Source: an uncultured Hyphomicrobiales bacterium
Lineage (GTDB): Bacteria > Pseudomonadota > Alphaproteobacteria > Rhizobiales > Beijerinckiaceae
DNA length: 64,000 bases
Reading direction: 5' to 3'
Assembly (NCBI GenBank): GCA_903900975.1
Contig: CAIUPE010000141.1
Location: 1 to 64,000 of the forward strand
A model generated the notes under the pieces. The model was not told the DNA's origin and searched no databases. It saw nothing but the letters and a program-made list of their open reading frames with translations. The position numbers were made by a program, and so were the translations under genes. Each line of letters opens with the position of its first letter. Position 1 is the first letter of the stretch. This document shows, in pieces, positions 28,490-39,050 of this stretch.

Positions 28490-29670
28490 CTTCGAATACG
28501 GCGGCCGACGATCATTCAAGCGGATTTATAGATCGGCAAGCCCGGCGTGAATATGCGGTTCTTTGCCTGGCAACTTTTCTCATTTTTTTCACCAATGCGC
28601 ATGCTGCGTTGCTTGCTGTTGTCTTTCAAAGCCATGGCATGCCGCTTGGTGATGTAGGCGTCATTTTATCATCTTACGGGGTGCCGGTGGTACTCTTTAC
28701 CCTCTTGACGGGAGCGATTGCCGGCCGGATCGGTGCATTGAAGACGCTGAAGATTGGCGTAGGCATCATGGCATTGGCGTTTGTTAGCCTTCAATGGACC
28801 GCTGCAGCCTTCGGGTCGGCCTTAACGTCGCGGGTTGTCCAAGGGATTGGATATGGCTTGTTGTTTGCGCCGCTGATGACCTATGCGCAAAGCCGTTTGT
28901 CGCAGCAGCGTTTTGTGTATTTGCTGGGTGTGTTTTCATCGATGGCGCCGCTCGCCCAAGCTTTCGGACCGCCTTGGGCGGACTACGTCTTTTTTACTTT
29001 TGGCGATCGGTATTTATTCTTGATTGGTGTGATCCCTGCGCTCATCGGATTTTGCCTTTTGTTTCTTATGCGCAACGAGGCTACGGCATCGGCGGCTAGC
29101 TTGTTCAATTTTCGATTGTCGGCACTTCACGGAAAGTCGATTGGAATTCTGGCCGTTTTTGTGGCGGGTAGTATTTTCGGCTTTTTAGCATCGTTTATGG
29201 CAGGGACGCTGCATGAGAAAGGGCTCGCAATTGGATGGTTTTTTGTAGCTTCGACCGCTGCGATGTTCTCGACCCGATTTTTGGGCTTGAACCATTTTGG
29301 GCGGTTTGATCGTCGGATGATTGTGGCCGGAGGCCTCATCTTGATGGGGATGGGTTTTACGACGGTAGCCGCAAGCGGCACGGCGCTTTGGGTAGCATTT
29401 GGCGGCATCATATTTGGAACCGGATATAGTGTTGTCTATCCGCTATTATCAGCATGGATGAGCGAGGGATTGCCAGCGGCTGAACGGTCCGGCCCACAAG
29501 CGATCTTTAATGCGGCCTTTAATGCCGGCTTGCTATGGATGCCACTACCGGTGTCCTATGGGGTGGCTTTGCTTGGTTACCAAGGTGCCTTGCTTGGCCT
29601 TGCTTTGTTCGGATGGGCAATGGCGGCGTTACTGCTCCTTTCAACGCATCGGAAACACACCATTCTCTGA
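28486..29670 (+). CDS. MFS transporter
   Basis: 394 aa with twelve hydrophobic segments and the MFS loop motif between helices 2 and 3 (GAIAGRIGALKTLKIG). The C-terminal half carries 'FGTGYSVVYPLLSAWM'. Substrate not recognisable; the set resembles YfcJ/arabinose-efflux-like permeases. The start overlaps the lipoprotein stop (ATGA), making it the fourth gene of pepA-holC-lipoprotein-MFS. Confidence 0.88.
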   Translation: MTSNTAADDHSSGFIDRQARREYAVLCLATFLIFFTNAHAALLAVVFQSHGMPLGDVGVILSSYGVPVVLFTLLTGAIAGRIGALKTLKIGVGIMALAFVSLQWTAAAFGSALTSRVVQGIGYGLLFAPLMTYAQSRLSQQRFVYLLGVFSSMAPLAQAFGPPWADYVFFTFGDRYLFLIGVIPALIGFCLLFLMRNEATASAASLFNFRLSALHGKSIGILAVFVAGSIFGFLASFMAGTLHEKGLAIGWFFVASTAAMFSTRFLGLNHFGRFDRRMIVAGGLILMGMGFTTVAASGTALWVAFGGIIFGTGYSVVYPLLSAWMSEGLPAAERSGPQAIFNAAFNAGLLWMPLPVSYGVALLGYQGALLGLALFGWAMAALLLLSTHRKHTIL

Positions 29671-29691
29671 TCGAGTCGAACAAGAAACACC

Positions 29692-29705
29692 TGTCACATG
29701 TGACA
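29692..29705. promoter_or_regulatory. Perfect 14-bp palindrome, operator-like
   Basis: TGTCACATGTGACA reads the same on both strands. It lies 22 bases after the MFS stop, at the head of the 386-base gap between two gene ends. Position and symmetry suit a dimeric regulator upstream of the structured segment at 29772-29929. No regulator can be named. Confidence 0.35.
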
Positions 29706-29771
29706 CTATATCGCCGCTCAAGCTTACCTTAAATTTTTCCTCGTGAATTTTCTTTGGAAGCGGCAGCAGAC

Positions 29772-29929
29772 GGCGCGGTGCAGCGTGCCATCGGGGAGGA
29801 TAGGCCACCCCGACCAAGGCGAAGGCCTCGCTTTCAAAAAGGAGATGATACGATGAGCCTTTGGACCGTTTGTATCAGGCTAACTTTAGTAGTGCCCCGG
29901 AGGAGACTGCAAATTTCTTTCCGGGTCAC
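29772..29929 (+). ncRNA. Candidate structured RNA in a convergent gap
   Basis: Four hairpins follow one another on the plus strand: 29772-29789 (GGCGCG with CGTGCC), 29791-29813 (TCGGGG with CCCCGA), 29817-29833 (a 6-bp stem, 5-base loop) and 29892-29929 (8-bp GC-rich stem, one mismatch, 3 more pairs). A strong ribosome-binding site (AAGGAG) sits between the third and fourth. Both flanking genes end here, so the segment is not an ordinary leader of either. It may be a stand-alone small RNA or the structured leader of the short frame at 29853. I recognise no Rfam family. Confidence 0.35.
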
Positions 29930-29942
29930 GCTAAACAATTAG
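29853..29942 (+). CDS. Possible 29-residue small protein
   Basis: ATG preceded by AAGGAG with a 7-base spacer, one of the clearest ribosome-binding sites in the window. The product (MSLWTVCIRLTLVVP, then an Arg-rich stretch and a polar end) has a hydrophobic first half and five Arg in the second half, so membrane contact is possible. No family is recognised. The GC-rich hairpin at 29892-29929 lies inside the frame. It could be a real small protein or a leader-peptide-like element. Confidence 0.3.
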   Translation: MSLWTVCIRLTLVVPRRRLQISFRVTLNN

Positions 29943-29943
29943 C

Positions 29944-29967
29944 AAAAAGGGGGGCGAGCGAAAGCCC
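29944..29967 (-). terminator. Possible terminator after the ABC-F gene
   Basis: On the minus strand GGGC, an 8-base loop, GCCC and then CCC and five T. The stem is short, so termination is only probable. It is 90 bases past the stop of the ABC-F gene. Confidence 0.35.
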
Positions 29968-30056
29968 ACTTCCCACTCCTTAAAATAAGCCAATTTCACT
30001 CTAAAATCAAGTCAACTTTTCGCTGCGGAAAGGGCAGAGGCGCCGTTACCTAGCTT

Positions 30057-31922
<1,866 letters not shown>

Positions 31923-32031
31923 GAGGGCTTCTCGCCGAATTATGAGCATGAGGCAAGAGAACTTAAAAAATAATACAAATTTCGGCTTGAACCTTGGCGC
32001 AACTCCGCCTAAACGATCTTAGCCGAAGAGA

Positions 32032-32108
32032 CGGGGCTTAGCGCAGCCAGGTAGCGCATCTGCTTTGGGAGCAGAGGGTCGTAAGTTCGAATCTTACAGC
32101 CCCGACCA
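32032..32108 (+). tRNA. tRNA-Pro (TGG)
   Basis: 77 nt. Acceptor stem CGGGGCT with AGCCCCG, anticodon loop TTTGGGA between TCTGC and GCAGA, a T-loop TTCGAAT, and an encoded CCA at 32106-32108. Confidence 0.97.
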
Positions 32109-32142
32109 TTCGGCCAAGTGGGATAGCGAAACGGAACCTGTC

Positions 32143-32445
32143 ATGACCGCCCGCATTTACCGTCCTGCCAAAACTGCCATGCAGTCGGGTCACAGCAAAG
32201 ATCGTTGGTTGCTTGAGTTCGTCTCCGACCAACCCCGTGAAATTGATCCGCTGATGGGCTGGACGGGTTCGTCCGACACGCTTCAACAGGTAAAGCTCTG
32301 GTTTGATACGCGCGATGGGGCGATTGCCTACGCTGCGCGGCACGGCATCGCAGCGCAGGTTGAAGAACCGCAAGATGCCAAGCGTCGCTTGATGTCGTAT
32401 TCGGATAATTTCAAATTCAACCGCATCGGTTCTTGGACGCATTGA
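32143..32445 (+). CDS. NADH dehydrogenase accessory subunit, NDUFS4-like
   Basis: 100 aa, the whole being the 'ETC complex I subunit conserved region' of the NDUFS4 (18 kDa) type: ARIYRPAKTAMQSG, then WLLEF and 'DPLMGWTGSSDTLQQV', and 'YSDNFKFNRIGSWTH' at the end. In mitochondria and alphaproteobacteria this supernumerary subunit stabilises the NADH-binding arm of complex I. I start at the ATG at 32143; the frame is open further upstream into the tRNA. It lies between tRNA-Pro and tRNA-Arg. Confidence 0.92.
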   Translation: MTARIYRPAKTAMQSGHSKDRWLLEFVSDQPREIDPLMGWTGSSDTLQQVKLWFDTRDGAIAYAARHGIAAQVEEPQDAKRRLMSYSDNFKFNRIGSWTH

Positions 32446-32469
32446 GCCGGGTTGTACTGCTTTGGTTGA

Positions 32470-32546
32470 GACTCCATAGCTCAGCTGGATAGAGCAGCCG
32501 CCTTCTAAGCGGCAGGTCGCTGGTTCGAATCCAGCTGGAGTCGCCA
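32470..32546 (+). tRNA. tRNA-Arg (TCT)
   Basis: 77 nt. Acceptor GACTCCA with TGGAGTC, anticodon loop CTTCTAA between GCCGC and GCGGC, T-loop TTCGAAT, encoded CCA at 32544-32546. It reads AGA codons. Confidence 0.97.
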
Positions 32547-32582
32547 TCGTCCCTGCATTCATCCTGAAGAGGGGAACGCCCC

Positions 32583-33191
32583 GTGTCTTCCCCTAATTTT
32601 CCAGTGTTTAGTGACGATCTAGATGTGTTTCTGTCCCAACTGCTGGAAGCGCTCGAAATAGCCGTCGTCGATCGGAAGAGCGCTTTTCATACGCCGTCGC
32701 TTGCTACGGTGGGTCTGGACGGGCGGCCACGCAACAGGACCATTGTTTTGCGTTCGTTTAATGCAACCTTGCGCGAGTTATCATTTTATACGGATGTTCG
32801 CTCCGACAAATATAGTGAACTCTTGCGCGATCCGAGAGTTGCCGTTCATTTCTATGATGCTGGCCTCAAACTGCAACTGAGGATCGAGGGCGAGGTGACG
32901 CTCCACCAGCGCGACGTGATCGCCGAACACGCTTGGCAATCGACGTGGATGACCAGCCGACAGGTTTATGCAACTGAGCCCGCCCCCGGTTGTCCGATCA
33001 GCCGAGCGGATGCCTTTCGCGTGCCCGACGCCTTAACCGATTCCGATGCCGGTCGTCCGAATTTCGTTGCCGTGAAAATAAGGTGTGGTCGTCTTGAAGG
33101 GTTGTGGCTTGGCAGTGAAGGGCACCGCCGAGCCGTGTTCGACTGGGACCGCTCAGGCGTTGAGCAAAGGTCCCGTTGGCTTGTACCTTGA
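32583..33191 (+). CDS. Pyridoxamine 5'-phosphate oxidase-related FMN-binding protein
   Basis: 202 aa with the split-barrel flavin fold: 'PSLATVGLDGRPRNRTIVLRSF', 'LSFYTDVRSDKYSELLRDPRVAVHFY' and 'LQLRIEGEV'. These correspond to the FMN-binding strands of PdxH-type proteins. The C-terminus ends in an Arg-rich 'RSRWLVP' as in PdxH, but the PLP-binding residues cannot be checked well, so general stress flavoprotein and true PdxH both remain possible. The start is GTG. It converges with the cystathionine lyase gene. Confidence 0.82.
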   Translation: MSSPNFPVFSDDLDVFLSQLLEALEIAVVDRKSAFHTPSLATVGLDGRPRNRTIVLRSFNATLRELSFYTDVRSDKYSELLRDPRVAVHFYDAGLKLQLRIEGEVTLHQRDVIAEHAWQSTWMTSRQVYATEPAPGCPISRADAFRVPDALTDSDAGRPNFVAVKIRCGRLEGLWLGSEGHRRAVFDWDRSGVEQRSRWLVP

Positions 33192-33198
33192 AGCAACC

Positions 33199-34389
33199 TT
33201 ATGCTGCAGCCCGCAGGCGATCAAAGCCAGCCGCCAGATCCCGCTTTAAATCCTCGACATCCTCAAGTCCGATCTGGATCCGCAGCGCAGGACCGGCAGC
33301 TTTCCATTCGGTTGCAGTCCGATAGGACCGTGGATCAAACGGGGTAATAAGACTTTCATATCCCCCCCATGAGGCACCAATGCCAAACAGGGCTAGATCG
33401 TCGAGCATGGCTTCGACGGCCTTTCGGGAATAGGGCTTTAAAATGAACGAAAATAAACCGGATGAGCCTTTGAAATCGCGTTTCCAAATGGCGTGACCAG
33501 GACATTCGGGTAAAGCTGGATGAAGCACCGTTTCGACCTCGGGTCGCGCTTTGATCCAATTGGCCATATCAAGCGCCGCTTTTTCTTGCTCTTTGAGCCG
33601 CAGCAGCATCGACCGCATGCCGCGCAGGGCGAGAAACATATCTTCAGGTCCAGCGCATATCGACATTTCGTCGAAGGTGGTGCGCAATGCTTGCCAGCTT
33701 TTTTCATTCGCCGTCACCATGCCGAGCAGAATATCGGAATGGCCGGACAAATATTTTGTGCCTGCTTCAATCGCCAGATCGACGCCCATTTCGTGGGGTG
33801 GAAAGAAAAATGGCGTAGCCCAAGTATTGTCCATCAACACGGTGGCGCCATGCTTGTGAGCAACCGCTGAAATCGCTGGAATATCCTGCACCTCAAAGGT
33901 TTGTGAGCCGGGTGCTTCGGTGAAAATAGCGGTCGTGTTGGGGCGCATGAGGGCTTCAATGCCGCCGCCGATCATGGGATCAAAATACGTCGTCTCGACG
34001 CCGAAACGCTTAAGCACGCCATTCGCGAAGGTTCTCGTCGGGCGGTAGACGCTATCGGTTATCAATAAATGGTCCCCCGCTTTCAAGCAGGAGAATAAGG
34101 CTACCGCAATTGCTGCGAGGCCCGATGGAACGCAGACGGTGCCGGCGGCACCCGAAATGCCGCTCCATGCGGTTTCGAGTGCTTCACTGGTGGGCGTGCC
34201 ATGGGTGCCATAGGTGAAGCGCGTGTTTTTGCGGTCGAGATATTCTGCGGTCGATGGATAGAGCACGGTGGAACCGCGATAGATCGGCGTGTTGACGAAA
34301 CCGAATTGTTCGGAGGGATCGCGGCCCGCATAAACCAGTTTGGTACGGTCGGAGAAACTGGCGAGGAGTTCGGGAGTCATTTTTTTCAT
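33199..34389 (-). CDS. metC: Cystathionine beta-lyase / Cys-Met metabolism PLP enzyme
   Basis: 396 aa, fold type I PLP enzyme of the Cys/Met metabolism family. Features: GSTVLYPST, YGTHGTPTSEALE, 'LLITDSVYRPTRTF', and the PLP lysine in EAGTKYLSGHSD. The aldimine region and 'GGYESLITPFDP' favour the MetC type, which cleaves cystathionine to homocysteine. I use the ATG at 34389; the frame extends 7 codons to a TTG. It diverges from aapJ across 221 bases. MetC by family resemblance; related gamma-lyases cannot be fully excluded. Confidence 0.85.
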   Translation of the reverse strand: MKKMTPELLASFSDRTKLVYAGRDPSEQFGFVNTPIYRGSTVLYPSTAEYLDRKNTRFTYGTHGTPTSEALETAWSGISGAAGTVCVPSGLAAIAVALFSCLKAGDHLLITDSVYRPTRTFANGVLKRFGVETTYFDPMIGGGIEALMRPNTTAIFTEAPGSQTFEVQDIPAISAVAHKHGATVLMDNTWATPFFFPPHEMGVDLAIEAGTKYLSGHSDILLGMVTANEKSWQALRTTFDEMSICAGPEDMFLALRGMRSMLLRLKEQEKAALDMANWIKARPEVETVLHPALPECPGHAIWKRDFKGSSGLFSFILKPYSRKAVEAMLDDLALFGIGASWGGYESLITPFDPRSYRTATEWKAAGPALRIQIGLEDVEDLKRDLAAGFDRLRAAA

Positions 34390-34498
34390 GATAAAAATAT
34401 TTAACCTCAAACGGAGCCGATAGCAGCATAGGACGAAGGTTTTTGCGATCCGTCAAGAAATGTGCTGAAAAAAGTAGCGTGATGACTTTTCAATCCCC

Positions 34499-34528
34499 TT
34501 GACCAATGCTCGAAACTCAAATGGTAAT
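34499..34528 (+). promoter_or_regulatory. Possible promoter of aapJ
   Basis: TTGACC, an 18-base spacer and GGTAAT, about 80 bases before the aapJ start. Both boxes deviate from consensus. Confidence 0.3.
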
Positions 34529-34610
34529 AGCAGCCATGCCTCAATGGCATAGGAACCCGTGGCGCGCCTGTCGCATACGATTGGGCCGCCCCGCTGATTT
34601 GGAGGGACTA

Positions 34611-35627
34611 ATGAAGAAATTGATTGCTGCGGCAGTTGTTGCGGCTGCCTCGTTTGGGCTTGTGACAGGCGCAAGCGCCGGCACGCTCGATAATGTGAAG
34701 GCAAAGGGCCAGCTCGTCTGCGGCGCTAACCCGGGTACCGCCGGCTTTGGTGTTCCCGATGAAAAGGGCAATTGGACGGGTCTTGATGTTGATTATTGCC
34801 GCGCCATTGCGGCTGCGATTTTTAACGATCCAACGAAGGTTAAGTTTGTACCTTTATCGTCAAAGGATCGGTTTACGGCTTTGGCGTCCGGTGAAGTTGA
34901 CGTTTTGATTCGCAATTCCACTTGGACGATGTCGCGTGAAACCACGCTTGGCGTGATCTGGGCTGGTATTAACTTCTATGATGGCCAAGGTTTCTTGGTG
35001 AACAAGAAGCTCGGCGTGAAATCGGCGACCGACCTTGATGGCGCAACGATTTGCGTGCAGCAGGGCACCACGACCGAACTTAATCTGGCTGACTATTTCC
35101 GCGCCACGGGCAAGAAATATCAAGTCGTGACGTTCGGCACCTCGGAAGAAGCGGTTAAGGCCTATGATACCGGCCGTTGCGATGCCTATACGACCGATCG
35201 TTCGGGGCTCGCTGCCGACCGTCTGTCGATGTCGAAGCCAGATGATCATATCATTCTGCCGGAAATCATTTCGAAAGAGCCGCTTGGCCCGTTGGTTCGT
35301 CAGGGCGACGACCAGTGGCTTAACCTCGTGAAATGGGTCCATTATGGTCTGTTGGTTGCTGAGGAAGATGGCATCACGAAGGCCAATGTGGACGAAAAAG
35401 CGAAGTCGGATGATCCGGAACTCAAGCGCGTTCTGGGTACCGATGGCAAGTTCGGCGAATCGCTCGGGCTTTCCAATGCTTGGCTCGTGCAGATCGTGAA
35501 AGCGGTCGGCAATTACGGTGAAATCTTCGAACGCAATGTGGGTCCAAACACGCCGCTGCAACTGGCACGCGCCAGCAACGCGCTGTGGAACAAGGGCGGC
35601 CTACAATACGCACCACCAATCCGCTAA
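34611..35627 (+). CDS. aapJ: General L-amino acid ABC transporter, substrate-binding protein
   Basis: 338 aa periplasmic binding protein (SBP_bac_3). A Sec signal (KKLIAAAVVAAASFGLVTGASA) is followed by GTLDNVKAKGQLVCGANPGTAGFG. Later come the 'GLDVDYCRAIAAAIF' and 'SRETTLGVIWAG' blocks seen in AapJ. GGAGGG stands 5 bases before the ATG at 34611. AapJ collects a wide range of L-amino acids in rhizobia. A strong terminator follows at once, so it should be expressed above aapQMP. Confidence 0.95.
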   Translation: MKKLIAAAVVAAASFGLVTGASAGTLDNVKAKGQLVCGANPGTAGFGVPDEKGNWTGLDVDYCRAIAAAIFNDPTKVKFVPLSSKDRFTALASGEVDVLIRNSTWTMSRETTLGVIWAGINFYDGQGFLVNKKLGVKSATDLDGATICVQQGTTTELNLADYFRATGKKYQVVTFGTSEEAVKAYDTGRCDAYTTDRSGLAADRLSMSKPDDHIILPEIISKEPLGPLVRQGDDQWLNLVKWVHYGLLVAEEDGITKANVDEKAKSDDPELKRVLGTDGKFGESLGLSNAWLVQIVKAVGNYGEIFERNVGPNTPLQLARASNALWNKGGLQYAPPIR

Positions 35628-35639
35628 GGTTGGTCAAGA

Positions 35640-35674
35640 CGGTGGAGGCAATCAAGGCCTCCACCGTTTTTTTT
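35640..35674 (+). terminator. Terminator/attenuator between aapJ and aapQ
   Basis: A perfect 10-bp stem (CGGTGGAGGC with GCCTCCACCG), a 7-base loop and eight T. It lies 13 bases past the aapJ stop and before aapQ, so it probably lets only part of the transcription pass. This sets the usual excess of binding protein over permease. Confidence 0.9.
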
Positions 35675-35723
35675 AATTTTCTCATTGACGGTTATTGATT
35701 TCGACCGGGAGGCTTTCGGCGCC

Positions 35724-36914
35724 ATGAGCATCCAGGCTAATGCAAAGCATCAGGATCCGAAGGTCGTTTTTTATAATGATCCGAAGATTCGCAGTTTATT
35801 TTTTCAATGTTTCTTGTTGATTGCCTTCTTGGCATTGTTTTATTTTGCCTATGACAACACCGTCGCCAACCTCAAAAAGCGGAACATTGCGCAGGGTTTT
35901 GCGTTTTGGAACGTGGAGGCTGGCTTTGATATTTCGCAAACGCTCATTCCTTATTCGGCGGCCTCGTCCTACGGCCGTGCCTTTTGGGTCGGACTGCTCA
36001 ATACGCTGCTGGTTTCCGGTTTAAGCATTTTCTTCGCCACGATCATCGGTGTCGTGATTGGTGTCTTGCGGCTATCGAAAAATTGGGTCGTATCGCGATT
36101 GGCCGCTCTGTATATTGAAGTATTTCGGAATGTACCGCTGCTTTTGGTGTTGTATTTCTGGTACGGTGCCGTGCTGTCTAACCTGCCGGAACCCCGCGAT
36201 AGCATCGCGATACCAGGCGATATCTGGCTGAATTCTCGCGGCCTATTGGTCCCCCGGCCGGTGATGCTGGATCAATTCTGGGTGGTCAGCTTGAGTGTCC
36301 TTTTAGCGGTATTGGCGGGCATTGCCGTACATCGCCATGCGCGCCGTAAGCAGGCTGAAACCGGTGAAAGGCTTCCAGCGGGCTGGATTTCAACCCTTTT
36401 GATCGTTGGCGTGCCGTTAGCCGTCTATTTTGCGGTGGGACAACCCTTGGGGCTCGATCTACCAGTGAAGGGGCGTTTTAACATCAATGGTGGCCTCAAT
36501 CTGGCTCCCGAACTTGTGGCGATGGTGGTGGGGCTATCCACCTATACTGCAGCCTTTATTGCCGAAGCGGTGCGGGCGGGCGTTGTTGCCGTTTCAAAGG
36601 GGCAGACCGAGGCCGCGCACTCTTTGGGACTTACCGACGGGCAAACGCTTCGCCTGGTGGTGATGCCGCAGGCCTTGCGCGTGATCGTCCCGCCATTAAA
36701 CAGCGAATTTTTATCGCTGACCAAGAATTCCTCGCTGGGGGTTTCAATCGGCTATCCCGATCTTGTGAATGTGTTTACCGGTACGGTTTTGAACCAGACC
36801 GGGCAGGCGGTGGAAATGGTGTCGGTGACGATGTTGGTTTATTTGACCTTTAGCCTGCTCACTTCGGCTTTCATGAACTGGTTTAATACCCGTGTCGCTT
36901 TGGTGGAGCGTTGA
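35724..36914 (+). CDS. aapQ: General L-amino acid ABC transporter, permease AapQ
   Basis: 396 aa with about eight membrane helices. It carries the BPD_transp_1 domain and the EAA-type loop (QTEAAHSLGLTDGQTLRLVVMPQALRVIVPP), and is longer than most polar amino-acid permeases, as AapQ is. The ATG at 35724 has GGGAGG 11 bases upstream; an in-frame TTG 39 bases earlier is less likely. The stop is one base before the aapM start. Confidence 0.95.
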   Translation: MSIQANAKHQDPKVVFYNDPKIRSLFFQCFLLIAFLALFYFAYDNTVANLKKRNIAQGFAFWNVEAGFDISQTLIPYSAASSYGRAFWVGLLNTLLVSGLSIFFATIIGVVIGVLRLSKNWVVSRLAALYIEVFRNVPLLLVLYFWYGAVLSNLPEPRDSIAIPGDIWLNSRGLLVPRPVMLDQFWVVSLSVLLAVLAGIAVHRHARRKQAETGERLPAGWISTLLIVGVPLAVYFAVGQPLGLDLPVKGRFNINGGLNLAPELVAMVVGLSTYTAAFIAEAVRAGVVAVSKGQTEAAHSLGLTDGQTLRLVVMPQALRVIVPPLNSEFLSLTKNSSLGVSIGYPDLVNVFTGTVLNQTGQAVEMVSVTMLVYLTFSLLTSAFMNWFNTRVALVER

Positions 36915-36915
36915 T

Positions 36916-38064
36916 ATGACCGATGCCACATCGCTTAGCTTTGTTCGCTCCGCCGTCATTCCAGAGCAGCGTCCGCCGCATCGGGTCAGCGGACCTTTGG
37001 TGTGGATGCGGGAAAATCTGTTTTCCTCGCTGTTGAACACGGTCTTGACGATTGTGTTTTTGGGTGTGGTTGGATGGGTGTTGCCGGGCTTTATCCGGTT
37101 CGTCTTATTGACGCCGGTATGGGTTGCCAGCAGTTCAAAAGATTGCTCGGCTGACCTGTTGCAGCATCCGGTCGGCGCCTGTTGGGGATTTATCGACGCC
37201 CATTTTGGTTATTTGTTTTATGGCCAATATCCAGCAGGGGAGCGGTGGCGCGTCAATCTGTTTTACGCGCTCGAGGCGCTGGGCATTGTTTGGATTTTGC
37301 TGCCAAAAGCGCCGTTTAAATCGGCAGGCTTGGCCTTTTTCTTTCTGTTGTTTCCGGTCATTGGCTTCGTTCTGCTGTCGGGTATGCCGATTATCGGGCT
37401 TTCAACGGTACAAACCCATTATTGGGGCGGTTTCCTTGTTACCATTGTGATATCAACCGTGGGCATCGTCGCATCGCTACCGATTGGCGTTGTGTTAGCG
37501 CTTGGTCGACGCTCGGCCATGCCCATTGCGCGCCTCGTCTCTGTGATCATGATCGAATTCGTCCGGGGTGTGCCGCTGATAACGGTACTATTCATGGCAA
37601 ATGTGATGTTTCCATTGTTTGTGCCCGATGGTTGGCGCCCCGATTCCTTGCTGCGTGTCCTTGTCGGTGTTGGCTTTTTCTCGGCCGCTTATATGGCCGA
37701 AGCTGTTCGCGGCGGATTACAGGCCATTCCGCGCGGCCAATACGAGGCGGCCCAAGCGCTCGGTCTCGGCTATTGGCAGATGATGATCAAAATCATTCTG
37801 CCGCAAGCCTTGAAAATCGTCATTCCGAACATCGTCAATAATTTCATCGGTCTGTTCAAAGATACGACCTTGGTAGCCATTGTCGGGATTTTTGACTTTC
37901 TGCGCACCATTCAAGCCAGTCTTTCAGACCCGAATTGGCGTTCGGGGCAAATGCCGCTTGCGGCCTATCTGTTTGCTGCTTTCGTCTATTTCATTTTCTG
38001 TTACGGGATGGCGCGCTATTCGCTCTCGATGGAGCGACGCCTTCAAACCGGTAACCGGCACTAA
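36916..38064 (+). CDS. aapM: General L-amino acid ABC transporter, permease AapM
   Basis: 382 aa partner of AapQ. Membrane-spanning segments with the EAA loop '[20 protein letters not shown]' and the '[16 protein letters not shown]' segment. The ATG at 36916 directly follows the aapQ stop, with TGGAG upstream. aapP follows after 11 bases. Confidence 0.95.
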   Translation: MTDATSLSFVRSAVIPEQRPPHRVSGPLVWMRENLFSSLLNTVLTIVFLGVVGWVLPGFIRFVLLTPVWVASSSKDCSADLLQHPVGACWGFIDAHFGYLFYGQYPAGERWRVNLFYALEALGIVWILLPKAPFKSAGLAFFFLLFPVIGFVLLSGMPIIGLSTVQTHYWGGFLVTIVISTVGIVASLPIGVVLALGRRSAMPIARLVSVIMIEFVRGVPLITVLFMANVMFPLFVPDGWRPDSLLRVLVGVGFFSAAYMAEAVRGGLQAIPRGQYEAAQALGLGYWQMMIKIILPQALKIVIPNIVNNFIGLFKDTTLVAIVGIFDFLRTIQASLSDPNWRSGQMPLAAYLFAAFVYFIFCYGMARYSLSMERRLQTGNRH

Positions 38065-38075
38065 AGGAGAACCTC

Positions 38076-38861
38076 ATGTCCTCGACCGGCAGCGCGATCT
38101 TAGCCATGAAACCCGCCACCCTATTGCATGAGAATGCGATTGAGATCACCGGCATGAACAAATGGTTCGGCGCGTTCCATGTTCTGCGCGACGTCAATCT
38201 GACTGTGAAGCGCGGCGAACGCGTGGTGATTTGCGGTCCCTCAGGCTCCGGTAAATCAACGCTGATCCGTTGTATCAACCGTTTGGAGGAACATCAAAAG
38301 GGGTCGATTATTGTCGATGGCACCGAGCTGACCGCAGATGTTAAAAAAATTGACGAGATTCGCCGGGACGTCGGCATGGTGTTTCAGCACTTTAACCTGT
38401 TTCCGCATCTGACCATTTTGGAAAATCTGACTTTGGCCCCGATCTGGGTTAAAAAAATGCCAAAAAAAGACGCCGAAGAAATTGCGATGCATTATCTGAC
38501 GCGTGTGAAAATTCCGGAGCAGGCGAACAAGTTTCCGGGCCAGCTTTCTGGTGGCCAGCAGCAACGCGTGGCGATCGCCCGCTCGCTCTGCATGAGCCCG
38601 AAGATTATGTTGTTCGATGAGCCAACCTCGGCGCTTGACCCGGAAATGGTCAAAGAAGTGCTCGATACGATGGTGTCGCTGGCGCAAGAAGGCATGACGA
38701 TGATCTGCGTGACGCATGAAATGGGCTTTGCCCGCCAGGTCGCCAGCCGCGTGATCTTTATGGATCAAGGCCAGATCGTCGAAGTGAACACGCCAGACGA
38801 GTTCTTCAAAAATCCGCAGCATGAGCGGACTAAACTTTTTCTGAGCCAAATCTTGCACTAG
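38076..38861 (+). CDS. aapP: General L-amino acid ABC transporter, ATP-binding protein
   Basis: 261 aa ABC ATPase of the polar amino-acid uptake class. Walker [11 protein letters not shown]-loop '[15 protein letters not shown]', signature [15 protein letters not shown], Walker [14 protein letters not shown], and switch His in [17 protein letters not shown] is 5 bases before the ATG. Energises AapQM. Confidence 0.97.
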   Translation: MSSTGSAILAMKPATLLHENAIEITGMNKWFGAFHVLRDVNLTVKRGERVVICGPSGSGKSTLIRCINRLEEHQKGSIIVDGTELTADVKKIDEIRRDVGMVFQHFNLFPHLTILENLTLAPIWVKKMPKKDAEEIAMHYLTRVKIPEQANKFPGQLSGGQQQRVAIARSLCMSPKIMLFDEPTSALDPEMVKEVLDTMVSLAQEGMTMICVTHEMGFARQVASRVIFMDQGQIVEVNTPDEFFKNPQHERTKLFLSQILH

Positions 38862-38876
38862 GCGAGCGCTAAAGTT

Positions 38877-39030
38877 GTCATTGCGAGCGAATGCGAAGCA
38901 ACCCAGATGAAGTAAGCCTATACGTTTCAACGCCGCAGTTATCACCAAGGCGTTTATATAGGCAGCAATCGTTAAATAGTGCCCTTACCGAACCCATCAG
39001 TTGGGTTGCTTCGCATTCGCTCGCAATGAC
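38877..39030. repeat. 154-bp element with perfect 29-bp terminal inverted repeats
   Basis: The arms are 38877-38905 and 39002-39030 and are exact reverse complements; the left one begins GTCATTGCGAGCGAATGCGA. They enclose 96 bases with no reading frame of note. The GTCATTGCGAGCGAA...GCAA-type arm resembles a palindromic repeat dispersed in many bacterial genomes. It fills the gap between the convergent stops of aapP and the sulfurtransferase gene, where it may also end transcription from both sides. It looks like a MITE or REP-type pair. Confidence 0.8.
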
Positions 39031-39050
39031 GGATGGGCTGTGCCTAACCG

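Noticed and set aside
32038-32562. A 174-codon minus-strand frame across the NDUFS4-like gene and both tRNAs
   Set aside because: It reads through two tRNA genes and the start of a good gene on the other strand; typical artefact.
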